A stretch of DNA of 64,000 nucleotides from Leptospira_A soteropolitanensis (lineage in GTDB: Bacteria > Spirochaetota > Leptospiria > Leptospirales > Leptospiraceae). Shown here in pieces: positions 43,732 to 52,534 of this stretch (the stretch's first letter is position 1; each line of letters starts with the position of its first letter). The stretch lies in the NCBI RefSeq assembly GCF_026151335.1, contig NZ_JAMQPP010000003.1; one strand, given 5' to 3'. Under the pieces are notes generated by a model. It was not told the DNA's origin. It searched no databases and was given only the letters and a program-made list of their open reading frames with translations. Both the position numbers and the translations under genes were made by a program.

Positions 43732-44172
43732 ATGAGCAAACTCAACATTCCGCCAAATCAGAGAATCTTCAAAGAAGGGGAACTGAACAATGCGATGTAC
43801 ATCATCCTCCAAGGGAACGTTGAGATTTTTTTTACGGTGAACAATAGCCAAACGAGATTGGCACTCATGAAACCAGGTGATTTTTTTGGTGAAATGGCTT
43901 TGTTTAGTTCTAACCCAAGAAGTGCAACGGCAAGGACAATAACAAATTGTGAAGTTGCTGTAATTGAGAGTAAACAACAGTTGGAAAACTTTCTTGTTAA
44001 GAATCCAAAGTTTGCCGCAAAGATGGTATCGATTATGGCTGACCGTTTAGCGCGAACAAACGAACTACTCATAAGTAGTATGGAAAAATCAGTAGCTAAG
44101 AAGATCGAATTTAGCAACGAAGTTGGAAAAGAACACCAAATTGGGATTAGTGATGTTCAAGATGTCGAATGA
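43732..44172 (+). CDS. Cyclic-nucleotide-binding (cNMP/CRP-like) domain protein without DNA-binding domain
   Basis: 146 residues with a full cNMP fold: RIFKEGELNNAMYIILQGNVEIF, and phosphate-binding cassette FGEMALFSSNPRSATARTI at about residues 62-80, with the Glu and Arg that contact cyclic nucleotide. The C-terminal helix (MVSIMADRLARTNELLISSM) is followed by a short tail rather than a helix-turn-helix, so this is a stand-alone sensor domain. AGGAG lies upstream of the ATG. Single-domain cNMP proteins usually act through partner proteins; none is obvious here. Confidence 0.9.
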   Translation: MSKLNIPPNQRIFKEGELNNAMYIILQGNVEIFFTVNNSQTRLALMKPGDFFGEMALFSSNPRSATARTITNCEVAVIESKQQLENFLVKNPKFAAKMVSIMADRLARTNELLISSMEKSVAKKIEFSNEVGKEHQIGISDVQDVE

Positions 44173-44424
44173 TTATCCGTAGATTGTTGGTAAGTTCTTT
44201 TTAATTAATGTAATTTCTAATATGGGAGCGTAACTTAAAAGGTTTTTCAGATTAACCACCTGTCCTTCTGCTATTAAGAACTCTTTCAGAATTTCCAACG
44301 TTTCTTCTGGGGGAAGAGTTGATATACTTGGATATTCTGGGTGTCCTACTAGATTGAATTCATCGGCTAGTTTGGGATCTTCTAATTGTTTGTCTTCGAG
44401 CTCTAATAATTCTTTCCAGTTCAT
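44173..44424 (-). CDS. Small hypothetical protein
   Basis: 83 residues (MNWKELLELEDKQLEDPKLA, then PSISTLPPEETLEILKEFL), no recognised family, no signal peptide. It begins 8 bases after the stop of the HDOD gene and looks co-transcribed with it, and its stop abuts the stop of the cNMP-binding gene on the opposite strand. Composition is natural for coding sequence. Confidence 0.6.
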   Translation of the reverse strand: MNWKELLELEDKQLEDPKLADEFNLVGHPEYPSISTLPPEETLEILKEFLIAEGQVVNLKNLLSYAPILEITLIKKNLPTIYG

Positions 44425-44432
44425 GATTAAGA

Positions 44433-45935
44433 TTATGCTAAGAGATTTTGGTATTCTTCTCTATGTTCCTCAAATTTTACTTTAAAACTATCTTGCAAAT
44501 CACGAAAGACCTTTTCTGATGAAATTTCAAAATATTCCAAAACCTCAGGTTCGACAGTGAAATAATTTCCTTTACCACGCCCGATATTGGCTAGGATATC
44601 TGCTAGGTAAATGATCTGACAAAGAATATTATTTCTAGTTTTGCATTGCCAAGGTTTGTGGTGGTAACGTATGACATCTAGAATCTCCTCCGGGAAGTTC
44701 CACTTTTCCGCCATCAAATGACCGATTTCTGAATGTGTGGTCCCTAAAGTGTATTCTTCTACCCATTCTGAAATTTCATTATTGTCATCACTTCTAAGTA
44801 CTCTTATCTGGTTCACTTGGCTTAAGTCTAAGGAAAGAAGTACCATCCTACCTAAATCGTGGAGTAGGGCAGAGATAATAGCGGGTTCTAATAACTTCAA
44901 ATGTTTTTTGCGATCTTCGATTAGAAACCTAGCGTACATCGAAGTTTTGAACGAATGGGTCCATACTAAAACCTGCTTCGCATAACGAGAGTTAAGTATT
45001 TTTTTTGCACCTAATGTTAGAAAAATGGATTCAAGATTTTTGAGACCAATTCTCTTAACTCCGTCTAAAACGGAAATAATCGGTGTATGAGCTCCAAATA
45101 ATGGGGAATTCGCAATTTTTAAAATTTCAGCAGTAATGGCAGGATCTTTTTCTACTTGAGTTGCTATCTCATGCCAATCGACATCCTTTTTTTTTGCGAT
45201 GAGAATCAATTTCTGAATCTGTGGAGGTAAAGGAGGAAGGCTATTTACTTCACGGACCAGCAGATTTTTTATGTTCGTCTGATTTTCTTTTGGTATGAGT
45301 TGTTTTGGGATTCGAATGATAACTTCTGTAAATTCATCAGTTGTCATCAACTGAAAGAATTGGTTAGAAATCCCTGAGTTTCTGAGTAAAATATGAATCA
45401 AGACAATTCCTAGTCCGGAACTCTCTTCGTTGTCAACTGACTCGCGATAGGCGTCATTGATGTTTTTGTATTTTTTGGAAGCTTCTACTCTCTTTAGAAT
45501 TCTGTTTTTTTCTTCTGGAAGGATTTTGGCGTTATTTCTAACTCGGAATTCGATATAATCTTCTTTATAAATGGTGCTTAATGTTATTTTGTAATCGGAA
45601 TGATCGAGTGCTAAAAACACTCTTTTTCGGTTATGACCAAATTCATCCTTATACATTGGAATTCCTCTGGCGTAATCTTTTTCGTCCCAGAGATTTAATC
45701 CTTGTTCCTGAAAAAAAACACGTTTTCCGTTAGCCTTACATCCGTTTACCAGTAGTTCGCTGAGAATGGTAAAAAGAATTTCATGTAGGAATTCTAACGA
45801 GATACTACGAACAACTCTTCCGATCCAAACATCTAGTTCTGGACAGTCAATTTCCGAAAAGTGGACATATTCTTTGGAAATCAGCTTTCCAGAAAGAAAG
45901 TCCTCTTGGAAGGTAATGAGCGGAGGAATCGACAT
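44433..45935 (-). CDS. GHKL-ATPase-like plus HDOD-domain signalling protein
   Basis: 500 residues. The N-terminal about 220 residues carry HATPase-like elements, ILSELLVNGCKANGKR (N-box-like) and ESSGLGIVLIHILLRNSG (G-box-like). From about residue 230 an HDOD domain follows: REVNSLPPLPPQIQKLI, VEKDPAITAEILKIANSPLFG, LDGVKRIGLKNLESIFL, and HDLGRMVLLSLD, HSEIGHLMAEKWNFPEEILDVIRYHH. Catalytic HD-GYP residues are not required in HDOD domains. The fusion suggests a cytoplasmic regulator in which ATP binding or kinase-like ligand sensing controls HDOD output (inference). No CheY-like domain is attached. Confidence 0.82.
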   Translation of the reverse strand: MSIPPLITFQEDFLSGKLISKEYVHFSEIDCPELDVWIGRVVRSISLEFLHEILFTILSELLVNGCKANGKRVFFQEQGLNLWDEKDYARGIPMYKDEFGHNRKRVFLALDHSDYKITLSTIYKEDYIEFRVRNNAKILPEEKNRILKRVEASKKYKNINDAYRESVDNEESSGLGIVLIHILLRNSGISNQFFQLMTTDEFTEVIIRIPKQLIPKENQTNIKNLLVREVNSLPPLPPQIQKLILIAKKKDVDWHEIATQVEKDPAITAEILKIANSPLFGAHTPIISVLDGVKRIGLKNLESIFLTLGAKKILNSRYAKQVLVWTHSFKTSMYARFLIEDRKKHLKLLEPAIISALLHDLGRMVLLSLDLSQVNQIRVLRSDDNNEISEWVEEYTLGTTHSEIGHLMAEKWNFPEEILDVIRYHHKPWQCKTRNNILCQIIYLADILANIGRGKGNYFTVEPEVLEYFEISSEKVFRDLQDSFKVKFEEHREEYQNLLA

Positions 45936-45987
45936 GATAAACCTGTTTTGAACCTTGTTTCTCTTTTTGAAAACCGAAAATTTTATT

Positions 45988-46015
45988 TTGAAATTTGGGT
46001 CAAGAATCCGATAAT
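45988..46015 (+). promoter_or_regulatory. Probable sigma-70-type promoter
   Basis: TTGAAA (45988-45993) and GATAAT (46010-46015) with a 16-base spacer. Transcription would begin within a few bases of the ATG at 46023, suggesting a leaderless or nearly leaderless message for the exported protein gene. Confidence 0.45.
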
Positions 46016-46022
46016 GTAGACT

Positions 46023-46550
46023 ATGGAACTCTTAAAAAAATCCCTTTCTGTTTCCTTTGTGTTATTTGTAGCAGTTGCTTCTATTTCTGCTCAAGACACC
46101 AAACCTCAAACTACCCCCACCGATGTGAACCAAGAGAATCACGATGCCAAAGAGGGACAAGATAAAGAGTTATTTGAATACTATTATAAAACCCGTCCCG
46201 AAAATTTGCCACCTAATAAAGCAAAATTGGAATATAACTTAATCAAGACTTTAAAAAAAGAAATTATGAGTAGGGATTATTCTAAGGAATCTGCAGAAGC
46301 GATTAAAAAAATCGATGCTACCAATATTCAATATGAGAGGGTATATAGAGAAAGTAAATGGCTTCGCGGTTTTATGACCCAGAACACCCACTTAAATTAT
46401 TCAGAGTTTATGTATGTTGTAAAACACGATAAATATATGTGTTTCGTAAGTTTTGATGTTAATCCTGAGACTTATTTACAACAATCTCGTCATTCTCATT
46501 TGGTTTTTGCGGCAAAGGATAAGTTTGAGATAGTAATCCCAAAACCCTAA
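46023..46550 (+). CDS. Exported hypothetical protein
   Basis: 175 residues with signal peptide MELLKKSLSVSFVLFVAVASISA and a helical, charged mature part (YYYKTRPENLPPNKAKLEYN, then AIKKIDATNIQYERVYRES). No known family. Its 3' end overlaps the membrane protein gene on the other strand by 92 bases, which is long for converging genes; both frames look coding, so an annotation or start/stop irregularity is possible. Confidence 0.7.
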   Translation: MELLKKSLSVSFVLFVAVASISAQDTKPQTTPTDVNQENHDAKEGQDKELFEYYYKTRPENLPPNKAKLEYNLIKTLKKEIMSRDYSKESAEAIKKIDATNIQYERVYRESKWLRGFMTQNTHLNYSEFMYVVKHDKYMCFVSFDVNPETYLQQSRHSHLVFAAKDKFEIVIPKP

Positions 46551-47007
46551 ATGCTAAAGTAACACCAACTAATACGAGTAAATAGATAAATCCGTATAAA
46601 AAATACCTTTCTAAGTTTTCCAAAAGGGGGAGTGGTTCTTCATTCCCCTTAATTCGCGAAATAGCCGTTTGTTTCCCAAAGATTTTTATTTCTTTCTTAT
46701 AAACCTCGATTGTATCACCTAACCGCAGTCTTTTGTAAATGGAGTAGGGGATTCGTTCTGTGATTTCATGAAGAGAACCATTGCTAAGACCGAAACTGTA
46801 ATGGCATTGGTAAGCCATAGGGAATTGGTTTTTGACACGAGATAATTCTTGAACAATCGCAAAACTTCTATTTCTTTCCTCATTTAAGCTTGCAGTTTCA
46901 GTTTTTAAGTTTTGATTTTCGAAATGAACTAGAGAATAGAATAGAGAAACAACAATAAAAGATGCAAAAACAGCATTGGCGATCCAAACGGATACTCTAG
47001 GAGACAT
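46459..47007 (-). CDS. Membrane protein, DUF3592-like
   Basis: 182 residues: an N-terminal span (VWIANAVFASFIVVSLFYS), a coiled segment, a beta domain with YKRLRLGDTIEVYKKEIKIFG, resembling DUF3592 ('GD.VxVyy' type) proteins, and a C-terminal span (LYGFIYLLVLVGVTLAFRVL). It follows the NAD-kinase/STAS gene by one base and is likely co-transcribed with it. Function unknown. Confidence 0.7.
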   Translation of the reverse strand: MSPRVSVWIANAVFASFIVVSLFYSLVHFENQNLKTETASLNEERNRSFAIVQELSRVKNQFPMAYQCHYSFGLSNGSLHEITERIPYSIYKRLRLGDTIEVYKKEIKIFGKQTAISRIKGNEEPLPLLENLERYFLYGFIYLLVLVGVTLAFRVLGLLSQTYPLPQKPNENDEIVVNKSQD

Positions 47008-48285
47008 CTACTGCTTAGATGGCTCCTCAAAAGACTTTAATGCTTCCTCTCGGTCTGGATAGAACTGGAATGCATTAGACAGACCAAGTAGATGAAACAC
47101 TTGTAAGATGGAACTTGTGACTCCCACCAGTGCCATTTCCTTATTTCTTTTTTGCAGATTCATCTTTACATCCAATATCATTCGGATTCCTAAACTGGAT
47201 ATGTATCTAAGTTCTGAAAAATCTAAAATGAGATGTTTTCTATCGGTCCCAACCATTTCGTCCAGGATCGTTTGTGTGATACGGTCAAGTGGACCGGATT
47301 CCATACGACCTTTAATTTGGACGATGACAGTTCCATTGATACGTTTCTGTTCTATTTCGTATGGTAAGTCTTGCATGGATTCCCCTCTCTTTAGCGGAAC
47401 AATTACAGATAATTTCTCTGGCGATAACCGAATCGTCGCCTTTGCATAAGGTGGAAAAGGATAGTGTCTCTCTGTGAGAGAATCAACTGCCAATCCACCG
47501 TTCATTTCAGATATAACTTCCACTTGATCTAAGGCCCTAAAATCTGCCAAGGAAAACTCTGTTTCTCGTGACTTCACACGTATTTCTCGAGAATAAACAT
47601 GAAAAAAGGGCTCATGTTTGGAAAATGGTGGGAATTTTTTCGGGAAACAAGAACTGATCCAGCCAGTGGATCCGGCGCCCGTATAAACAAGTAATCCCGA
47701 ACATTTTTGTTCTTCTTTCTGGCCTTGGTAGGAAATCCAAAACCTTGAAGTGAGATCTGGGCTATTGTTTCGAATGGAAAGTTCACAGATGGCAGGCACG
47801 GTTTTTAGTTTTGTTCCATTCGGATAAAGAATTTCCGTATCTAAGAGTGACCAGGATTCTATATGAGTGTTTTTGAAGTGAGTTTCAACAGCTATCTTGA
47901 GTTCTTCGGCGGTAAAACCAAGTAACGCTCCCACAGAGGATTGAGGATCAGAATTACAACCGATAAGAGGGGTGGTCCCCGCCAAATGAGCTACATAAGT
48001 GAAATGGTTGTCTCCACCGTGAGCCACAATCAAATCATATTTTGTTCCATTTTCTGGATCAAAGTTTTCACGAAACACAAAATCAGCATCGGGGAAAATA
48101 TGGGATTTTAAAAAATTACGTGATTCCAACTGCCTTTCGTGTGATTCCAAAGTCCTTTCAAAAACCTCTGGATTTTGGCGTGCGACTTCCTTATAGGCCT
48201 GAATGGAGCCGTAAGTTTCCAAATCTAATTCGTATTTGGTACGTTTGAAGACCACTACGACCTTTTTATACTTGGTGGAAGGCAT
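47008..48285 (-). CDS. NAD kinase-like protein fused to a C-terminal STAS domain
   Basis: 425 residues. Residues 1-300 are an NAD kinase fold: IVAHGGDNHFTYVAHL with GGDN at 90-93 in place of the usual GGDG, LIGCNSDPQSSVGAL, resembling the mitochondrial NADK2 branch, and VYTGAGSTGWISS (residues 201-212) that matches the NAD-binding TGSTAW-type motif. Residues about 305-420 are a complete STAS domain (ILDFSELRYISSLGIRMILD, with Ser363/Ser364 where anti-sigma antagonists are phosphorylated), followed by LVGVTSSILQVFHLLGLS. A NAD kinase joined to a STAS domain is unusual and suggests that NADP supply is tied to a partner-switching signal. The fusion is one continuous frame, without a frameshift. 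Confidence 0.88.
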   Translation of the reverse strand: MPSTKYKKVVVVFKRTKYELDLETYGSIQAYKEVARQNPEVFERTLESHERQLESRNFLKSHIFPDADFVFRENFDPENGTKYDLIVAHGGDNHFTYVAHLAGTTPLIGCNSDPQSSVGALLGFTAEELKIAVETHFKNTHIESWSLLDTEILYPNGTKLKTVPAICELSIRNNSPDLTSRFWISYQGQKEEQKCSGLLVYTGAGSTGWISSCFPKKFPPFSKHEPFFHVYSREIRVKSRETEFSLADFRALDQVEVISEMNGGLAVDSLTERHYPFPPYAKATIRLSPEKLSVIVPLKRGESMQDLPYEIEQKRINGTVIVQIKGRMESGPLDRITQTILDEMVGTDRKHLILDFSELRYISSLGIRMILDVKMNLQKRNKEMALVGVTSSILQVFHLLGLSNAFQFYPDREEALKSFEEPSKQ

Positions 48286-48462
48286 GAGTTTTGGAAGAAA
48301 TTCCCATTTTCCTTAGGGAAATAAAGGTTTTTTTAAAAAAACTTCGTTTTTCTTAGGAAATTTGCAGAAAAATTGTATCCAAAATAAATTTAGTCTTGTA
48401 CCAAATCATGTAGTTTTGTAAATAATGTGTAACCGTTAAATGGTTTAGAGGAAAATCAAAGT
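48286..48462. other. Divergent intergenic region before HU gene
   Basis: 177 bases separate the NAD-kinase/STAS start from the HU start. It is AT-rich with no RNA-like structure seen. TTGTAC (48396-48401) and TAAATAAT-like sequence about 17 bases later form a weak promoter, and GAGGAAAA lies directly upstream of the HU ATG as its ribosome binding site. Confidence 0.5.
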
Positions 48463-48768
48463 ATGGCAACAACTCCTACCCCAATGAAGAAGTCCGAAAT
48501 GCTCAGTGAACTTGCTGAAACAACTGGTATGACCAAAAAGAATGTAGCAGCATTCCTAGACTCCTTTGTTGAACTCGCTTACAAGGAAACTAAGAAAAAC
48601 GGAGCTTTTGTGATTCCTGGATTAGGAAAACTTGTTAAACGCAATCGTCCAAAACGTAAAGGTAGAAACCCTGCCACTGGGGAAGCGATTGTAATCCCTG
48701 CTAAAACCGTCGTTAAATTCACATTATCTAAAACTTGTAAAGACGCAGTTGTGCCTCCTAAAAAATAA
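48463..48768 (+). CDS. HU-family DNA-binding protein
   Basis: 101 residues of the HU/IHF beta-arm family. MKKSEMLSELAETTGMTKKNVAAFLDSF forms the helical dimer body, GAFVIPGLGKLVKRNRPKRKGRNPATGEAIVIP (in part GRNPATGEAIVIP) is the DNA-bending arm, and the C-terminus is short. A strong GAGGAAAA ribosome binding site precedes the ATG. Nucleoid architecture protein; the only HU here. It is followed by a hairpin and then the hypothetical gene at 48810, so it may head the operon that runs to 54.6 kb or be separated by the terminator. Confidence 0.95.
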   Translation: MATTPTPMKKSEMLSELAETTGMTKKNVAAFLDSFVELAYKETKKNGAFVIPGLGKLVKRNRPKRKGRNPATGEAIVIPAKTVVKFTLSKTCKDAVVPPKK

Positions 48769-48781
48769 ATTAGTTTGTGAG

Positions 48782-48808
48782 CCCAGGTGGACAACCCCCT
48801 GGGTATTT
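48782..48808 (+). terminator. Possible weak terminator after HU
   Basis: CCCAGG (48782-48787) pairs with CCTGGG (48798-48803) around a 10-base loop and is followed by TATTTTAT. It lies between HU and the next start at 48810, so it may only attenuate transcription. Confidence 0.4.
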
Positions 48809-48809
48809 T

Positions 48810-49262
48810 ATGGATAAAAAACCTTATCCTTTTTTACCTTTCGAAGATTCTCTCGTTGGAGAGAAAATCCTTCTTGTTTGGCAAGAAAGTCATCATTCAG
48901 AAAAAAATTTAAAAGAACATTTATTAAAAGCACTAGGTCTTACCGAAGATCTGATTGTTTTTACGCCAAATGCTATTAAACAAAAGTTAATGGTCTCTTA
49001 TCCCACAGAGATACGTCATTTAATTGATCAAAAAAATATATCTCAGATCAAAGACTTGTTGTTATCGATTGCTAAAGGTAAGTCTGAACAATGTCCTTCT
49101 CCTGCCCTTGATATTACTTTTGAACTTATCGAATGGATTTTAACAGGCTTCGATTTGGATGATGTTTTGGTCGAAACCTTATCCGCATTATTTGGAACAA
49201 CCTTAAACAATGCTTTTGTGGATCAAGTTAGAGCCGAATACATAAAAGAACTCCGTGGCTAA
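48810..49262 (+). CDS. Hypothetical protein
   Basis: About 150 residues from the ATG at 48810; the frame opens earlier at 48777 but that part covers the post-HU hairpin. Sequence (MDKKPYPFLPFEDSLVGEKI, then EKNLKEHLLKALGLTEDLIVF) is helical and cytoplasmic with no recognised family. The spacing to the next gene (about 87 bases) and shared strand suggest it belongs to the same operon as the alkyl-DHAP synthase-like gene. Confidence 0.7.
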   Translation: MDKKPYPFLPFEDSLVGEKILLVWQESHHSEKNLKEHLLKALGLTEDLIVFTPNAIKQKLMVSYPTEIRHLIDQKNISQIKDLLLSIAKGKSEQCPSPALDITFELIEWILTGFDLDDVLVETLSALFGTTLNNAFVDQVRAEYIKELRG

Positions 49263-49349
49263 AGATTTTTTGGGAAGTTTGGTATTTTAATTGTCAAATA
49301 TTGAACTTGGTTCAAATTCTGGAACAAATAAGGATTTTTGGTTACCAAT

Positions 49350-50966
49350 ATGCAAACTCGTACGATTTATAAATGGGGATCTCCCGAAGTAGAAGAAAAA
49401 TTACCAGAGCATACTTTAAAATTTTTAGAAGCGAAGTTCCCCGTTGATAAAGAGTTCAAGGCATCCTTTCCAAAAGGAGAACTTCCATTAAACCCAATAA
49501 AAAAATCAAAACTCTCACAAGCTACTATTACAAAGTTAAAACAAATTGTCGGTAAAGACTATGTTTCGTTAGACGACGTTTCGCGTGCTAAACACTCAAT
49601 TGGAAAGTTCTATACAGAAATTTATAAAGCCAGATTTGGTGAAGTAAATGACGTCGTTGATGTGGTTGTGTCTCCTAAAAATGAAGCAGAAGTTGTCGAA
49701 ATTATCTCACTAGCTAATGCAAATAAAATTCCTGTGATTCCTTATGGGGCAGGTTCCACAGTCACAAAAGCCTTACAAGCCCCTAAAGGTGGGATCTCAT
49801 TGGATTTATCTCGCCTAAACCGAATCATTGAATTCAATGCAATCGACTCTACTGTCACAGTGGAAGCCGGTGTTTATGGTCCGGTTTTAGAAAAACATTT
49901 GAATGAACGTGGCTATACTTGCGGTCACTTCCCGCAATCCTTTGAATTCTCAACAGTAGGAGGCTGGATTGCCGCCAAAGGTGCAGGACAGGCTTCGACT
50001 GGTTATGGGAAAATTGAAGATATCCTCCTTAGTTTAACAGCAGTTACTCCTGCAGGCAAATTTGAATCAAAAGCATATCCAGCTGCTTCCATTGGTCCTG
50101 ATTTATTTCGTTTGTTTCTTGGTACTGAAGGAAGTTTTGGAGTCATCACCAAAGCAACGTTAAAAATTCGTAAATTCCTTCCAGAAAATTCTGCAAAAGG
50201 TTCCTTCATTTTTAAAAACTTTGAAAAAGCGGTAGAAACAATGCGAGAAGTAATGCAAGCGGGTTTTGGGAAACCGCATTTCTTTCGTATCCAAGACCCA
50301 GAAGAAACAGACATCTCCTTTCATATGAGTGGTCTTCATGGAGGCAAAGAAGATTATTTTCTTAGATTCATTGGCTATAAACCGATGGAAAGATCTCTTA
50401 TGCATATCATCATTGATGGTGACCCAACTTATGCTAAAGAAGTTTTAAAAAAGATTAAAAAAATTGCAAAACGTAATGGCGGATTTTCGACGGGAGAGTC
50501 TCCGGTAAACAAGTGGTTACACCAAAGATATTCTAGTGCCTATCTCAGGGATTATTTAATGGACGAAGGAATCCGCATTGATACTTTAGAGACGGCTGTT
50601 AGTTGGTCGGATTTGCACGGATTATGGGAAAAAACTAGAGCTTATATCAAAAGCCATGAAAATACATCTTGTATGGTCCATATTTCTCATGCCTATGAGA
50701 ATGGGGCAAATTTGTATTTTATATTCTTAAGCCCTATTGATAAAAAAAATGAAGAAACAAACTTTGTAAAGTTTCACAAAGGAATCATTGACTCCATCCA
50801 TAAAAATGGGGGTTCACTCTCTCACCACCACGGAATTGGTCGAATGTTATCTCCTTGGATGGAAGGTGAAGTTGGTAAAGAAGGGCTTCGCATTTTGTCT
50901 TCTCTTAAAAAGACTTTTGATCCAAAAGGAATCATGAACCCGGGTGGATTGTTAGGATTGAAATAA
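49350..50966 (+). CDS. FAD-linked oxidase, alkyldihydroxyacetonephosphate synthase-like
   Basis: About 538 residues from the ATG at 49350 (a TTG at 49338 in frame is possible). The FAD-binding PCMH domain shows VSPKNEAEVVEIISLANANK, VIPYGAGSTVTKAL and HFPQSFEFSTVGGWIAAKGAGQ, and the C-terminal domain SLSHHHGIGRMLSPWM with the HHH motif that is characteristic of alkyl-DHAP synthase. That enzyme swaps the acyl of acyl-DHAP for a fatty alcohol to make the ether bond of ether lipids; glycolate-oxidase-like enzymes share the fold. Neighbours (lipid kinase, glycerol-3-phosphate dehydrogenase, thioesterase) support a glycerolipid role. It touches the TetR gene at TAATG. Confidence 0.85.
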   Translation: MQTRTIYKWGSPEVEEKLPEHTLKFLEAKFPVDKEFKASFPKGELPLNPIKKSKLSQATITKLKQIVGKDYVSLDDVSRAKHSIGKFYTEIYKARFGEVNDVVDVVVSPKNEAEVVEIISLANANKIPVIPYGAGSTVTKALQAPKGGISLDLSRLNRIIEFNAIDSTVTVEAGVYGPVLEKHLNERGYTCGHFPQSFEFSTVGGWIAAKGAGQASTGYGKIEDILLSLTAVTPAGKFESKAYPAASIGPDLFRLFLGTEGSFGVITKATLKIRKFLPENSAKGSFIFKNFEKAVETMREVMQAGFGKPHFFRIQDPEETDISFHMSGLHGGKEDYFLRFIGYKPMERSLMHIIIDGDPTYAKEVLKKIKKIAKRNGGFSTGESPVNKWLHQRYSSAYLRDYLMDEGIRIDTLETAVSWSDLHGLWEKTRAYIKSHENTSCMVHISHAYENGANLYFIFLSPIDKKNEETNFVKFHKGIIDSIHKNGGSLSHHHGIGRMLSPWMEGEVGKEGLRILSSLKKTFDPKGIMNPGGLLGLK

Positions 50967-51604
50967 TGGGTGTTTCTGAAAGGAAAAAACGCGAATTTGC
51001 ACAAAGAGAAGCAGACATTCTTAACTGTGCCATTGAACTTTTTAGAACTAAACATCCATCTTTAGTCAAGATGGATGACATTGCAAAACAATTGGAGATC
51101 GGCCGTGGGACAATTTATCTCCATTTTAAAAGTAAAGATGATTTGATGGCCCGCATTCAGTATGAAGATTATGTTCGTTTGCGTAAACGTTTAGAAAAAG
51201 CTTTAGCAGAACACACTGCCATTGAAATGTCTAGAAAAGCAATTCGAGCTTACATTGATCACTGCTTGGGGGATCGACATATGTATCTTGTTGCCAGACA
51301 ATGTGGTGTTAATTTAAATATTAACAATGTTTCCGAAGATATGAGTCAACTTCTAACTGAGGAAAGAACTAACCGTCTAACACTACTGGAAAAAATCTAT
51401 AAACATGCGAAACAGGAAAACTTAATCAATACTAGAGGAACTTATCCAAACGTGGCCGTTGCCTGGGGGATGATTCGTGGCGCTGTAGAAGTAATTTTAG
51501 ATGGACATTTCCAAAATGAAATCAAAAGCGAAAAAGCCTATCTAGAAACAATTGAACATGTATTATTCTATGGATTATTTTCTGGGAACAAAGGAGAGAC
51601 TTAA
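50966..51604 (+). CDS. TetR-family transcriptional regulator
   Basis: 212 residues. The N-terminal helix-turn-helix is clear: EADILNCAIELFRTKHP, SLVKMDDIAKQLEIGRGTIYLHFKSKDDLMARI (cited in part). The C-terminal half is the ligand-binding helical domain. Start shares bases with the previous stop (TAATG) and the next gene starts the same way, so it is translated within the operon it may control. Probable ligand: an acyl-CoA or lipid precursor, by context only. Confidence 0.93.
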   Translation: MGVSERKKREFAQREADILNCAIELFRTKHPSLVKMDDIAKQLEIGRGTIYLHFKSKDDLMARIQYEDYVRLRKRLEKALAEHTAIEMSRKAIRAYIDHCLGDRHMYLVARQCGVNLNINNVSEDMSQLLTEERTNRLTLLEKIYKHAKQENLINTRGTYPNVAVAWGMIRGAVEVILDGHFQNEIKSEKAYLETIEHVLFYGLFSGNKGET

Positions 51605-52530
51605 TGAAAAAGATGAAAGTGATTTTAAATCCTGTATCTGGTGGAGGTCTCTCGGCAAAAGTCTGGAAAAAAGTAGAACCGGAATTAATTAAAAAAGGGA
51701 TTCCTTATGAATTTGAAGCAACTACAAAGGAACGAGCTGCACGTGATATCGCAAAAGATGCCGTCAAACAAGGGTTTTATTGGATCATCGGCATTGGCGG
51801 AGATGGAACCTTTTCGAATGTGATTAATGGGCTTTTTGAAAATGGAAAATTAATTAACAAAAACGTTGTTTTTAGCCCCATTCCTGCGGGGCGAGGTAAC
51901 GATTTTATAAAAACAGTCAAAGTCCCTAAAGATCCCATCAAAGCTCTAGAACAAATCCTAAATGGAAAAGAAAGGGTCATTGATTTGGTCGAAGTTACTT
52001 ACACAAAAGCCGACAAAACAAAGGGAAATTACCTATGTTTGAATTTAGCTGATTTTGGAATGGGCGGTGAGGTGGTTTATAAAGTCAATCGCTCAAAATT
52101 GGCTCATATCATTGGAGGGAAGGGAGTATTTTTATTATATTCGATTCTTGGTTTATTCACTTATACCAACAAAAAAATAACTCTCACACTTTCCAAATTT
52201 GAAAAAATTACAAACAAATGTAGATTGATCGTTTGTGCTAACGGAGAGTATGCGGGCGGTGGGATGTGGTTTGCTCCTAAAGCAAAATTGGATGATGGTA
52301 AAATGGATTTACTTGCCATTCAAGATGTTACAGTATCGGAGACTCTTCGAAAGTTTAGTTATTTATACCGTGGAAAATTGTCTGCGGATTCGAAAGTTAT
52401 TTCAAAACAGATCACAGAACTAACTGCAGAGTCTGATGAAGATGTTTTTATTGATGTCGATGGCGAGAATATGGGACAACTCCCAGCTCATTTCAAAGTT
52501 TTACCGAACGTACTTCCTATCAAATGTTAA
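51604..52530 (+). CDS. Diacylglycerol kinase-like lipid kinase (YegS/DgkB family)
   Basis: 308 residues. NPVSGGGLSAKVWKKVEPEL, IGIGGDGTFSNVINGLF (the GGDG nucleotide motif) and FSPIPAGRGNDFIKT match the DAGK catalytic domain; CANGEYAGGGMWFAPKAKLDDGKMD is the typical C-terminal strand region. It phosphorylates a lipid such as diacylglycerol to phosphatidate at the inner membrane. Translation is coupled to the TetR gene (TAATG overlap) and to the GlpD gene, whose start lies 4 bases after its stop. Confidence 0.93.
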   Translation: MKKMKVILNPVSGGGLSAKVWKKVEPELIKKGIPYEFEATTKERAARDIAKDAVKQGFYWIIGIGGDGTFSNVINGLFENGKLINKNVVFSPIPAGRGNDFIKTVKVPKDPIKALEQILNGKERVIDLVEVTYTKADKTKGNYLCLNLADFGMGGEVVYKVNRSKLAHIIGGKGVFLLYSILGLFTYTNKKITLTLSKFEKITNKCRLIVCANGEYAGGGMWFAPKAKLDDGKMDLLAIQDVTVSETLRKFSYLYRGKLSADSKVISKQITELTAESDEDVFIDVDGENMGQLPAHFKVLPNVLPIKC

Positions 52531-52534
52531 ACCT

